This document shows, piece by piece, positions 34,548-43,110 of a stretch of 64,000 bases of DNA (the first letter of the stretch is position 1; each line of letters begins with the position of its first letter). The notes under the pieces were generated by a model. The model was not told the origin of the DNA and made no database searches. It saw nothing but the letters and a program-made list of their open reading frames with translations. Location: positions 248,001 to 312,000 of the forward strand of contig OZ244063.1 in NCBI GenBank assembly GCA_965215535.1, written 5' to 3'. The position numbers were made by a program, and so were the translations under genes. Source of the DNA: Bin94 sp965215535. Lineage in GTDB: Bacteria > Gemmatimonadota > Gemmatimonadetes > Longimicrobiales > Gaopeijiaceae.

Positions 34548-35651
34548 ATGTCTCTGAATGCCACGCCCCTCCATGATGCACATCTCGCGCTGGGGGCCCG
34601 GATGGTTCCCTTTGCGGGATTTTCCATGCCGATTCAATATCCGCGGGGAATCCGCGCCGAACATCTGGCCACGCGCAGCGCAGCCGGGCTCTTCGATGTG
34701 TCACACATGGGCGAGTTCATGGTGCGCGGGGCGGGTGCGGCCGATTTTCTGCAGTACCTGACCGTCAACGACATCGGGCGGGTCTCTCCCTGGCAGGCCC
34801 AGTATTCGGCGCTTTGCAACGAGGCCGGTCGTGTCCTCGACGATCTGCTGATCTACCGCTTCCCCGACCGCTTCATGCTGGTGGTGAATGCATCCAACCG
34901 TGAACGCGACCTTGCATGGGCCCTTGAACACGCCTCCGAATTCGACGTCGAGATCTCGGACGATTCCGACGAGACCGCGCTGATCGCGCTGCAGGGACCG
35001 CAGAGTCAGATCATTCTTGCCGCCCTCACCGATGTAAATCTCGACGAGATCGGCTACTATCGCTTCGCGGAGGGCGAAGTCGATGGGGTGCGGGGCATCA
35101 TCAGCCGCACCGGCTACACCGGCGAAGACGGCTTCGAGCTCTACATCCCGGCCACCGCCGCCCCCCACCTCTGGAACGCCCTTTTGCGGGTCGGCGAACC
35201 CCACGGCCTCGTTCCGGCTGCCCTGGGTGCGCGCGATTCCCTTCGCCTCGAGGTTGGCTACGCCCTCTACGGCAACGATCTCAGCGAAGAGCACAGCGCA
35301 CTCGAGTCCGGGCTCGGATGGATCGTCAGGCTGGATGCCGGCGAATTCATCGGGCGCGCCGCCCTCACGGCAGAGAAGGAGAGGGGAGTGCAGCGGCGCC
35401 TGACCGGCATTCGTCTTTCCGAGCGCGGCTTCCCCCGGCCCGGCTACCCCATTGTCCACGAAGGAGAAGAGGTCGGCATCGTCACCTCGGGTGTGGCCAG
35501 TCCCACACTGGGCGATGGAATTGCCCTCGGCTACATTCCCACCGGGATCGCCAGACCGGGGACCGGGATCGGAATCCGCATCCGCGACCGCACCCTTGCC
35601 GCGCGCACCCAGCGACCCCCCTTCTATACCGGGGGCTCGATCCGGCGGTAG
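34548..35651 (+). CDS. gcvT: Glycine cleavage system T protein (aminomethyltransferase)
   Basis: This 367-residue folate enzyme takes the aminomethyl group from lipoyl-GcvH and releases ammonia and methylene-tetrahydrofolate. LFDVSHMGEFMVRG near residue 48, the substrate-binding TGYTGEDGFELY near 190, and the LRLEVGYALYGND stretch near 228 are conserved. The gene is isolated: gcvH and gcvP are not in the window. It is preceded by copy 2 of the repeat, so it may have its own promoter or be read through from argF. Confidence 0.94.
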   Translation: MSLNATPLHDAHLALGARMVPFAGFSMPIQYPRGIRAEHLATRSAAGLFDVSHMGEFMVRGAGAADFLQYLTVNDIGRVSPWQAQYSALCNEAGRVLDDLLIYRFPDRFMLVVNASNRERDLAWALEHASEFDVEISDDSDETALIALQGPQSQIILAALTDVNLDEIGYYRFAEGEVDGVRGIISRTGYTGEDGFELYIPATAAPHLWNALLRVGEPHGLVPAALGARDSLRLEVGYALYGNDLSEEHSALESGLGWIVRLDAGEFIGRAALTAEKERGVQRRLTGIRLSERGFPRPGYPIVHEGEEVGIVTSGVASPTLGDGIALGYIPTGIARPGTGIGIRIRDRTLAARTQRPPFYTGGSIRR

Positions 35652-35686
35652 AGCGAACTCCGTGACAGGGCGTCGGAAGGTCCGGG

Positions 35687-35742
35687 GGCAGCCCGTCGAT
35701 GCACACCGAGCGGCACGCGACGCGTCCGCAGACCTGCCGGAG
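35687..35742 (+). repeat. Centre-deleted remnant of the dispersed element
   Basis: GGCAGCCCGTCGATGCACACC at the left aligns with the left end of the 179-bp copies and continues as GAGCGGCA. It then jumps directly to CGCGACGCGTCCGC and ACCTGCCGG, which match the right end. The central hairpin and about 120 bases are missing. It lies just after gcvT and 18 bases before the sigma-54 regulator start, again immediately downstream of a coding region. The match is degenerate, so confidence is moderate. Confidence 0.55.
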
Positions 35743-35760
35743 TGAAGAGGGAAGAGGGCC

Positions 35761-37506
35761 ATGGCCGACAGCGTACTCGTCACCACGCACGATCTTCCGC
35801 TCGCGGGGAAGCTGCGCGCCGGCTTCCGGCACGAAGGCTACCGGGTCGAGTTTCTGACCTCGGGCGAAGCGGTGGACGAGATCGCCGATCCGGTTCTTTT
35901 GGTGCTGACCGGTGGCCTAGAGAGCGACGCCGTTGCCCGCCAGAGGAGCGAAGCCGCAGCCGCCGGACTTCCGGTTCTTGCCATCCTGCCGTCGCACCCT
36001 CCCGAACCTCCCGCCGGCTTCGCGGCCACCTTCGCCGCGCCCCCCGATCCCGAAGAGATCGTTCTGGTCGGCGTGCGCACCATTCAGCGTCGCCGTCTCC
36101 GCCGCGCGACCGGCATCGTGGGCGAAACCGACGCCATGATGGAGGTCATGGAGCGAGTCGTCCAGATTGCGCCGGTCGATGCCACCGTTCTCATTACCGG
36201 CGAATCGGGCACCGGCAAGGAGCTCGTGGCCCGCGGCGTCCATGCCCTCTCGCGTCGCCGTCATGGCGCATTCATCCCGGTCAATGTGGCCGCTCTCTCC
36301 GAAACGCTCCTCGAGAGCGAGCTCTTCGGTCACGAAAAGGGGGCCTTCACCGGCGCGATCGACATGCGCAAGGGACTCTTCGAGCTGGCTCATGGCGGCA
36401 CCATCTTCCTGGACGAGATCGGCGAGATGCCGCTGCAAACGCAGACCCGCCTGCTGCGCGTCCTCGAACAGCAGGAGTTTCACCGGGTGGGGGGACAGAA
36501 GCTCATTCGGGTGAATGTGCGGATCATCGCCGCAACCAATCAGCAGCTTCGCGATCAGGTTGTGGCCGGCGCCTTCCGCAAGGATCTCTACTACCGCCTG
36601 AATGTGCTCTCGATCGCGCTGCCCGCACTCCGCGACCGCCGCCAGGATATTCCCCTCCTGGTCGATGCCTTCATTCGCGAGGCCGGAGTGCGCCACGACC
36701 GCGGCCCCTTTCCCGGAATCTCGCCCGAAGCGATGCAGATCCTGATCGAACACCGCTGGCCCGGCAATGTCCGCGAGCTGCGCAATCTGATCGAGAGCAT
36801 GGTGGTGCTGACCCCGGGCCGCGAGATCGGCGCCGACGACATTCCCGCCGATGTGCGCTCGGGCGATACCCGCATGGCGCTCGTGCCGGTTGCACAGGGG
36901 GAGACCGCAGGCGCGGGAAACACGCCCGCCGCGTGGCGTCCACAACTTGAATTCATTTTTCGTACAATGATGCAACTGCGTGTGGATATTGACGATTTGC
37001 GCGTCCAGTTCGAGCACTTTCGAGAAGACGAAGGAAGAAACGCAGTCCTCTTGCCCTCGCATGAACAGCAGCCGGTCGGAAGGGTTCCGGGAGAAGGGCG
37101 GGCGGCGCGGGGCGAGATCGGATGGCACGACGGAGCGCAGCCGCTGGAACTTTCTCCGCGCACGAGCGATCCGGAGCTGGAAGAGGAAGAGAGGGGGAGC
37201 GGGGAACTTGCCGGGATCTCTGCAGCGATTGATGGCAGCCCGGGCGCGAACCCTTCCGACGGGACCGAAGAGGCAGTTGGGGCCGGAGGCGAGGCGGCGA
37301 CCCCCCCGGAAGAACCCTCCACCCCCTCGGGCAGTCTGGCCTACCGCCCTGGCATGACCCTGGAAGAGATGGAGCGCGAGGTCATTCAGGTCGTCCTCGA
37401 TTCAGTCGGCTGGAACCGGCGCCGGGCGGCCGAACTTCTGGGGATTGGCGAGCGCACCCTCTACCGCAAGGTGCACAAGTTCAATCTCGTTCGCCCGGCG
37501 GACTGA
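35761..37506 (+). CDS. Sigma-54-dependent transcriptional regulator, Fis-type
   Basis: This 581-residue enhancer-binding protein has three parts. Residues 1-115 resemble a response-regulator receiver but lack the acidic pair and the phosphoacceptor aspartate (PVLLVLTGG replaces the usual VLLD). The AAA+ domain follows, with Walker A GESGTGKE near 146, the sigma-54-contacting GAFTGA exactly at 194-199, and Walker B TIFLDEIGEM near 213. A long acidic, low-complexity linker (about 380-525) contains RTMMQLRVDIDDL. The C-terminal Fis-type helix-turn-helix ends in RRRAAELLGIGERTLYRKV. GGAAGAGGG precedes the ATG. Targets are unknown. Its last 105 bases are antisense to the lipoprotein gene. Confidence 0.9.
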   Translation: MADSVLVTTHDLPLAGKLRAGFRHEGYRVEFLTSGEAVDEIADPVLLVLTGGLESDAVARQRSEAAAAGLPVLAILPSHPPEPPAGFAATFAAPPDPEEIVLVGVRTIQRRRLRRATGIVGETDAMMEVMERVVQIAPVDATVLITGESGTGKELVARGVHALSRRRHGAFIPVNVAALSETLLESELFGHEKGAFTGAIDMRKGLFELAHGGTIFLDEIGEMPLQTQTRLLRVLEQQEFHRVGGQKLIRVNVRIIAATNQQLRDQVVAGAFRKDLYYRLNVLSIALPALRDRRQDIPLLVDAFIREAGVRHDRGPFPGISPEAMQILIEHRWPGNVRELRNLIESMVVLTPGREIGADDIPADVRSGDTRMALVPVAQGETAGAGNTPAAWRPQLEFIFRTMMQLRVDIDDLRVQFEHFREDEGRNAVLLPSHEQQPVGRVPGEGRAARGEIGWHDGAQPLELSPRTSDPELEEEERGSGELAGISAAIDGSPGANPSDGTEEAVGAGGEAATPPEEPSTPSGSLAYRPGMTLEEMEREVIQVVLDSVGWNRRRAAELLGIGERTLYRKVHKFNLVRPAD

Positions 37507-38112
37507 GCCCATCCCCCGCCCCCGCTCGGCCTCGATGCGCAGCAGCACCTCTCTCCACGAGCGGTTTTCCCGGTCGCGATAGGAGACGACCAGGGCGCGC
37601 GCGAGATCAACCGATTCGCCGAAGGCATAGACGGCCAGTGCGCTTTCCTGCTGCGTCAGCCGCCCGGTTCCCCAGTCGGGGCTGATTGCGCGGATCGCGG
37701 TAGGACGTTCGCGCAGTCCTCGTGACGAGATCGTCAATTCGTCGGGGTAAAATGCGCGTTCGCCGGCCACACTCGAAAATGTGACCAGGAAGAGCGTTGC
37801 ATCGAGGTCGCCCATCCCCTCGGGACGGTATGCGTCGGCAATGCGGGCCAATCTGCGCTCCGTATCGGGGGCCGTTGCTTCGAGCACCCAGGCGGCCAGC
37901 GGCGTCACCTCCACGCGCACGCCCCCGGTTGTCAGCTCCAGCGAGATCTCGTCCTGGCGCAGACTTCCGCGCCCCATCGGGGAGGGTGTCCGTCGCGTCT
38001 CTGCACTCCCCGCTTCCCCCGCACCTCCCACAGGTCCCCGAGCCGGAGCGCACCCAGTCAGAGTCACGGCCCCGGCCACCAGCAGAATCGCTCCCCCGCG
38101 CCCCCCCCTCAC
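37402..38112 (-). CDS. Predicted lipoprotein of unknown function
   Basis: This 236-residue product starts at a GTG that overlaps the engB stop (GTGA). The N terminus is basic and then hydrophobic (AILLVAGAVTLTGC), with a lipobox LTGC near residue 20, so it should be lipid-anchored outside the cytoplasm. The mature part has a beta-rich middle (ISLELTTGGVRVEVTPLAAWVL) and a segment near residue 105 about FLVTFSSVAGERAFYPDELTI. I do not recognise the family. The C-terminal 35 residues run antisense into the sigma-54 regulator gene. It is the last gene of the tig-clpP-clpX-lon-engB run. Confidence 0.6.
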   Translation of the reverse strand: MRGGRGGAILLVAGAVTLTGCAPARGPVGGAGEAGSAETRRTPSPMGRGSLRQDEISLELTTGGVRVEVTPLAAWVLEATAPDTERRLARIADAYRPEGMGDLDATLFLVTFSSVAGERAFYPDELTISSRGLRERPTAIRAISPDWGTGRLTQQESALAVYAFGESVDLARALVVSYRDRENRSWREVLLRIEAERGRGMGSVRRANEIELVHLAVEGALANPQKFGRPAPVPAD

Positions 38113-38777
38113 CCGGCCGCCTCCCCAGCGGTTTCGGTTCCCGTCCCTTGCCCTCGCGCTTCCTCCAAAAGCGCCCCGATCACCTCCAGGAGCGCATCTC
38201 TGCCTTCGCCGGTGCGGGCCGAGGTCTCGACCACCTGATCCTCGTCCACACCCAGCGCCTCTGCCACGCGCCGCGGCGCACCGCCCCTCTCGCGCACCCC
38301 TGCCTTCAGCTTGTCCACCTTGGTCAGCGCGATCAGCGTTGGCAGCGATGTGCCGGCAAGCTCCTCCATGAACTCCAGGTCGCCGGTCTTCGGCGGATGT
38401 CGGGCATCGACCAGGTACACGACCCCGCAGAGCTCGGCGCTCCCGGCCAAATACCCGCGAACCAGCGCACGCCACTCGGCGCGCACCCGCTCCGGCACCC
38501 GCGCGAAGCCCGATCCAGGCAGATCGACCAGGTGGAAGGCGTCGTTAACCCTGTAGAAGTTCAGCTCTCGCGTCTTGCCGGGCGAGGCCGACACCCGGGC
38601 GATCCGTTGCCTGGGCCGGCCCAGAAGGCGATTGATCAGCGACGACTTCCCCACATTGGAGCGGCCCGCAAAGGCAATCTGGGGCAGGGGCGAGGGGGGG
38701 CGCTGGTTCGGCGTGGCGATCGCGCCCGCGAACTCGACGCTGCGAATCATCATCGTCTTACCGCTCCCGGCCCCCAT
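38109..38777 (-). CDS. engB: Ribosome-biogenesis GTP-binding protein EngB (YihA/YsxC)
   Basis: This 222-residue TRAFAC GTPase is needed for large-subunit assembly. G1 is GRSNVGKSS near residue 38, the switch region is ASPGKTRELNFY, G3 is DLPGSGFA, and G4 is TKVDKL near 150. An internal ATG at about 38753 (MIRSVEFAG) resembles the usual family start and has GGGAG upstream; the longer form from 38777 adds eight residues. The location just after lon is a common gene pairing. Confidence 0.92.
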   Translation of the reverse strand: MGAGSGKTMMIRSVEFAGAIATPNQRPPSPLPQIAFAGRSNVGKSSLINRLLGRPRQRIARVSASPGKTRELNFYRVNDAFHLVDLPGSGFARVPERVRAEWRALVRGYLAGSAELCGVVYLVDARHPPKTGDLEFMEELAGTSLPTLIALTKVDKLKAGVRERGGAPRRVAEALGVDEDQVVETSARTGEGRDALLEVIGALLEEARGQGTGTETAGEAAG

Positions 38778-38796
38778 CTGGCAGAATTCACGGGGA

Positions 38797-41214
38797 TCAG
38801 CTCACCAGAAAGCGCCCATCGGTCTCGTTGGGCTCATCGGCGCCAAGGGCCGCCTGTCCGCGTCGGGTCAGCGCCTCGCGCAGCACCTGGTCCATCGTCT
38901 CGACCGTAGCAATCTCGATCTCTTCCCGCACCTCGCCGGGAATTCTCTCGATCTCCATGGCGTTCGCCAGAGGCATCAGCATGCGCCGGATTCCGCTGCG
39001 GCGCGCGGCCACCGCCTTCTCCTTGATTCCTCCGACCGCAAGCACGCGGCCACGCAGGGTAATTTCGCCGGTCATGGCCAGATCGGGTCGGGTAGGGGTG
39101 TCGGTCAGCGCCGAGATCAGGGCGACCGCAATGGTAATCCCGGCCGAGGGTCCATCCTTCGGGGTCGCGCCCTCGGGAATATGGATGTGAAGATCCAGGT
39201 CGCGGTGGAAGCGCGGGTCCAGACCCAGCCAGCGCGCGCGCGAACGGGCGTAGGTCACCGCCGCAAAGGCCGACTCCTTCATGACCTCGCCCAGGGTGCC
39301 GGTCAGTTGAATCTTTCCCGAGCCGGGAACCGCCGCCACCTCGACCTCCATCACCTCGCCGCCCGCCGAAGTCCAGGCCAGTCCACAGGCAATTCCGGAG
39401 CGGTTGGCGCCCTCTTCGCGCCGCTGCGGATGGTAGGCCGGAGGTCCCAGAAGCATCTTCAGATCCGCCATTTCCACCTCCGCGCGCGCCTCTTCGTCGC
39501 TGCTCTCGGTCAGTTGCCGGGCCAGCTTGCGCGCCACCCGCGAGAGACGGCGTTCGAGCTCCCGCACCCCGGCCTCGCGCGTGTAGATCGCCACGATGCG
39601 GTCGATTGCGCCATCGGAGATCTGCGGGTCATGCTCGCCGAGACCGTGCCGCTCCACCTGCCGGGGCCAGAGAAAGCGCCTTGCAATGACCCGCTTCTCG
39701 GTGTCCAGGTAGCCGGGCAGGCGAATGACCTCCATGCGGTCGCGCAGCGGCTCCGGAACACCGCTCAGGGTATTGGCGGTGGCGATGAAGAGGACATGCG
39801 AAAGATCGAACTCCATCTCCAGGTAGTGATCGGTGAAGCTGCGGTTCTGTTCGGGGTCGAGAACCTCGAGGAGCGCCGCGCCCGGATCGCCGTGGAAGGT
39901 GCCCGCGAGCTTGTCGAGCTCATCGAGCAGGAAGACCGGATTGCGTGAAGCCGCGCGCCGCATTCCCTGCAGCATGCGCCCCGGAAGCGCGCCCACATAG
40001 GTGCGCCGGTGGCCCCGGATCTCGGCCTCGTCGCGCACGCCGCCCAGGCTGACCCGCACGAAGTTCCGCTCCAGGCAGCGGGCGATGCTCCGCCCCAGCG
40101 AGGTCTTGCCCACCCCTGGCGGCCCTACCAGGCAGAGAATGGGTCCCTGCATGCGTCCCACCAGCGAAAGCACGGCGATATGGTCGAGGATGCGATTCTT
40201 CACCTCGTCCAGGCCGTAGTGCGCGTCATCGAGAATGCGGGCGGCCTCGCGGGTGTCCAGCCGGTCTGCGGTCTCGTGCGTCCAGGGCAATGTCAGAATC
40301 CAGTCCAGATAGCTGCGAATGACCGACGCTTCCGGCGCGATCGGATTCATCCCCCGCAGCCGGGAAAATTCGCGCGTCGCCCGTCGCCGGGCCTCGTCGG
40401 TCAGCGATGCCCGCTCGATCGCCGCCTCCAGCTCCACCCACTCGGGGTCGATTGCCTGCGGCCGGGAAAAGAGCGCTCCGGGCGACCGCAGCGGCTCTTC
40501 GTCAATCTCCTCGTCGGCCCTGCCGAAGAGCCCCATCTGCCGGTCCAGGCGGTCCTCGATCCGGAAGACCTCCATTTCGCACAGGAGAAGCGCATTCAGC
40601 GCCTCGAAGCGGCTTGCCGTATCCGCCATCTCCAGGAGCGCCTGCCTCTCAGCGCCGGCAATTTGCAAATGGCCGGCGATAATGTGCGAGATGCGAACGC
40701 GGTCGCGAATTTCCCGCAGAAGGGGAATCACTTCATTCGGAATCTGCTCGCGAAGGCGAACGTAGCGTTCGAAGAGCCGGGTCGTTTCGGTCACGGTCGT
40801 GCGCAGATCGGGGTTGGCTTCACCCTCCTCGCACTCGCGTTCGGCCAGAAGCGAGATCCGGGCCCGGAATCCCCCTCCCGAGGGAACCGGCTCCACGACC
40901 TTCGCCCGCCCCAGTCCCTCCAGCACCGCCCGCATCGTTCCATCGGCCTGGCGGGTGATCTGCACAATCCGCACCACCGTTCCCACACCGTAGAGATCGT
41001 CCCACTCCGGGTCTTCGGTGGCCGGATCCCGCTGGGCCAGGAGCAGAGCCATCTTCTCTTCCGCCTCGGCCTCTTCCAGCGCCACCACCGAGGGAGTGCG
41101 GCCGATCAGCAGCGGCAGCACGATGTAGGGAAAGAAGACCAGATCGCGCAGAGCGATCACCGGCAGTTCGTCGGGAACCCCGAAGCTGCCATCAACCCGG
41201 CGCAGGGTGGCCAT
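38797..41214 (-). CDS. lon: ATP-dependent protease Lon
   Basis: This 805-residue LonA protease degrades misfolded and regulatory proteins. The N-terminal substrate domain covers about residues 15-210 (LPVIALRDLVFFPY). The AAA+ module follows, with Walker A GPPGVGKTSL near 365 and Walker B VFLLDELDK. The protease domain has the catalytic serine in PKDGPSAGI near 695 and the lysine in GIKEKAVAA near 738. I start at the ATG encoding MATLRRVDG, 10 bases after the clpX stop, rather than the longer upstream frame. A charged loop near residues 240-260 (DEEIDEEPL) is family-variable. Confidence 0.95.
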   Translation of the reverse strand: MATLRRVDGSFGVPDELPVIALRDLVFFPYIVLPLLIGRTPSVVALEEAEAEEKMALLLAQRDPATEDPEWDDLYGVGTVVRIVQITRQADGTMRAVLEGLGRAKVVEPVPSGGGFRARISLLAERECEEGEANPDLRTTVTETTRLFERYVRLREQIPNEVIPLLREIRDRVRISHIIAGHLQIAGAERQALLEMADTASRFEALNALLLCEMEVFRIEDRLDRQMGLFGRADEEIDEEPLRSPGALFSRPQAIDPEWVELEAAIERASLTDEARRRATREFSRLRGMNPIAPEASVIRSYLDWILTLPWTHETADRLDTREAARILDDAHYGLDEVKNRILDHIAVLSLVGRMQGPILCLVGPPGVGKTSLGRSIARCLERNFVRVSLGGVRDEAEIRGHRRTYVGALPGRMLQGMRRAASRNPVFLLDELDKLAGTFHGDPGAALLEVLDPEQNRSFTDHYLEMEFDLSHVLFIATANTLSGVPEPLRDRMEVIRLPGYLDTEKRVIARRFLWPRQVERHGLGEHDPQISDGAIDRIVAIYTREAGVRELERRLSRVARKLARQLTESSDEEARAEVEMADLKMLLGPPAYHPQRREEGANRSGIACGLAWTSAGGEVMEVEVAAVPGSGKIQLTGTLGEVMKESAFAAVTYARSRARWLGLDPRFHRDLDLHIHIPEGATPKDGPSAGITIAVALISALTDTPTRPDLAMTGEITLRGRVLAVGGIKEKAVAARRSGIRRMLMPLANAMEIERIPGEVREEIEIATVETMDQVLREALTRRGQAALGADEPNETDGRFLVS

Positions 41215-41224
41215 CGGCGCTCCG

Positions 41225-42484
41225 CTACGCTTCCTTCCGCTGCATCTCCGGCCTGAGGACCAGAAGGGGCGGGACGCGTCCGCGGGCACACTCCGGGGTC
41301 ACGACCACCTCGCGCACATCGGTCCGGGAGGGAAGCTCGAACATCACGTCGCGCATGATTCGCTCCATGACGGCCCGTAACCCCCGCGCGCCCGTTCCCC
41401 TCTTCATCGTCTGGCGGGCGATCTCGCGCAGCGCTTCCGGATCGAAGGTCAGGCCGATTCCCTCAAGCTCGAAGACCTTCTGGTACTGCTTCACCAGCGC
41501 ATTGCGCGGCTCCTGCAGGATCCGCACCAACGCATCTTCGTCGAGCTCCTCGAGCGAAACCATGACCGGAAGCCGCCCCACCAGCTCCGGGATCAGACCG
41601 AATCTCTGCAGGTCGGATGGCTCCAGCCAGTCGAGCGGATTGATCTTTCGGCCCTCTTCGCTGCCGGCGTCGCTCTCGTCCTCGCTCCCCTCGTCGAAGC
41701 CGATCGCGCGCTTGCCCAGACGGTGTTCCACAATCCGTTCCAGCCCCTCGAAGGCTCCTCCGCAGATGAAGAGAATGTTGGTGGTGTCGATCTGGATGTA
41801 TTCCTGCTGCGGATGCTTCCGCCCTCCCTGCGGCGGAGCGTTGGCGACCGTTCCCTCGAGAATCTTGAGGAGTGCCTGCTGCACCCCTTCGCCCGAAACG
41901 TCGCGGGTGATCGATGGGTTTTCGGATTTGCGCGCCACCTTGTCGAGTTCGTCGATATAGACGATTCCGCGCTCGCAATCGGCGATGTCGAAGTCGCTGG
42001 CCTGCAGCAGACGAACCAGAATGTTCTCTACATCCTCGCCCACATAGCCGGCCTCGGTCAGGGTGGTGGCGTCGGCGATGGTGAAGGGGACCTGAAGGAC
42101 GCGCGCCAGCGTCTGGGCCAGAAGGGTCTTGCCAACCCCGGTGGGACCGACCAGAAGCACATTCGCCTTGTCGATCTGGACATCGCCCAGCCGGTTCCCC
42201 TGATGAACCCGCTTGTAATGGTTGTAGACCGCGACCGCCAGGGAACGCTTCGCCTCCTCCTGCCCGATCACGTATTCGTCCAGGATCTCCTTGATTTCGG
42301 CCGGCTTCAGCGCTGCGCCCGTTGCCTCCTGGGTTTCGCGTTCCTCCTCCTCGTCCAGGATCTCGTTGCAGAGCATGACGCATTCGTTGCAGATATAGAC
42401 CGAGGGACCGGAGATGAACTTGCGGACCGATTCCTTCGACTTTCCGCAGAAGCTGCAGCGCAGGTGCCTGTCAGAGGGCGACAT
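41225..42484 (-). CDS. clpX: ATP-dependent Clp protease ATP-binding subunit ClpX
   Basis: This 419-residue AAA+ unfoldase works with ClpP. The N-terminal C4 zinc-binding domain is intact (CSFCGKS then CNECVMLC). Walker A GPTGVGKT is near residue 118 and Walker B GIVYIDELDK near 180. The ClpP-contacting loop should lie near residue 270; an acidic stretch (GSEDESDAGSEEG) precedes it and is longer than usual. The ATG lies within the clpP stop (TGATG), so the two are translationally coupled. Confidence 0.95.
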   Translation of the reverse strand: MSPSDRHLRCSFCGKSKESVRKFISGPSVYICNECVMLCNEILDEEEERETQEATGAALKPAEIKEILDEYVIGQEEAKRSLAVAVYNHYKRVHQGNRLGDVQIDKANVLLVGPTGVGKTLLAQTLARVLQVPFTIADATTLTEAGYVGEDVENILVRLLQASDFDIADCERGIVYIDELDKVARKSENPSITRDVSGEGVQQALLKILEGTVANAPPQGGRKHPQQEYIQIDTTNILFICGGAFEGLERIVEHRLGKRAIGFDEGSEDESDAGSEEGRKINPLDWLEPSDLQRFGLIPELVGRLPVMVSLEELDEDALVRILQEPRNALVKQYQKVFELEGIGLTFDPEALREIARQTMKRGTGARGLRAVMERIMRDVMFELPSRTDVREVVVTPECARGRVPPLLVLRPEMQRKEA

Positions 42485-43107
42485 CAGCCATCTTCCTTTC
42501 CATTGTCGGTGGACGAGGTCGCGCTCTCCCGGCGCAGCACCCGATCCACGAGTCCGTATGCGACCGCCTCCTCGGCGCTCATCCAGCGATCGCGGTCCAC
42601 ATCGACATTGATCCGTTCGACCGTCTGCCCGGTGGCGTCGGCCAGAATGGCATTGAGCCGTTCGCGCGTTCCCAGAACCTCGCGCGCGGCGATCTCGATG
42701 TCGGCCGCAGTGCCGCGGTACCCCGATGAGGGTTGGTGGAGCATGACCCGCGCATTCGGCAGAACATTGCGCTTGCCGCGGGCTCCGGCCGAGAGCAGAA
42801 GGGCGCCCATCGAGGCGGCCATTCCCACGCAATAGGTGGCAACCTCGGCGCGCAGATGCCGGATCGTGTCGTAGACGGCCAGACCGGCGTAGACGCCGCC
42901 CCCCGGCGAGTTGATATAAAGGTGAATGTCGCGATCGGGGTCGTCGGCATCCAGGAAGAGCATCTGGGCCACGATGATATTGGCGACCTGATCGTTGATC
43001 TCGGTTCCCAGGAAGACGATCCGGTCCATCAGGAGGCGGCTGAAGATATCGTAGCTGCGCTCGCCGCGGCTCGTTCGTTCAATGACATAGGGGGGATAGG
43101 TGGACAA
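42484..43107 (-). CDS. clpP: ATP-dependent Clp protease proteolytic subunit ClpP
   Basis: This 207-residue serine protease forms the tetradecameric barrel. The catalytic triad is Ser99 in GMAASMGA, His124 in MLHQP and Asp173 in DRDRWMSAEEA, with the usual spacing. The N terminus (YPPYVIERTSRGERSYDIFSR) is typical of bacterial ClpP, which is processed a few residues in. It lies 3 bases after the trigger factor stop and overlaps clpX. Confidence 0.96.
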   Translation of the reverse strand: MSTYPPYVIERTSRGERSYDIFSRLLMDRIVFLGTEINDQVANIIVAQMLFLDADDPDRDIHLYINSPGGGVYAGLAVYDTIRHLRAEVATYCVGMAASMGALLLSAGARGKRNVLPNARVMLHQPSSGYRGTAADIEIAAREVLGTRERLNAILADATGQTVERINVDVDRDRWMSAEEAVAYGLVDRVLRRESATSSTDNGKEDG

Positions 43108-43110
43108 GCT

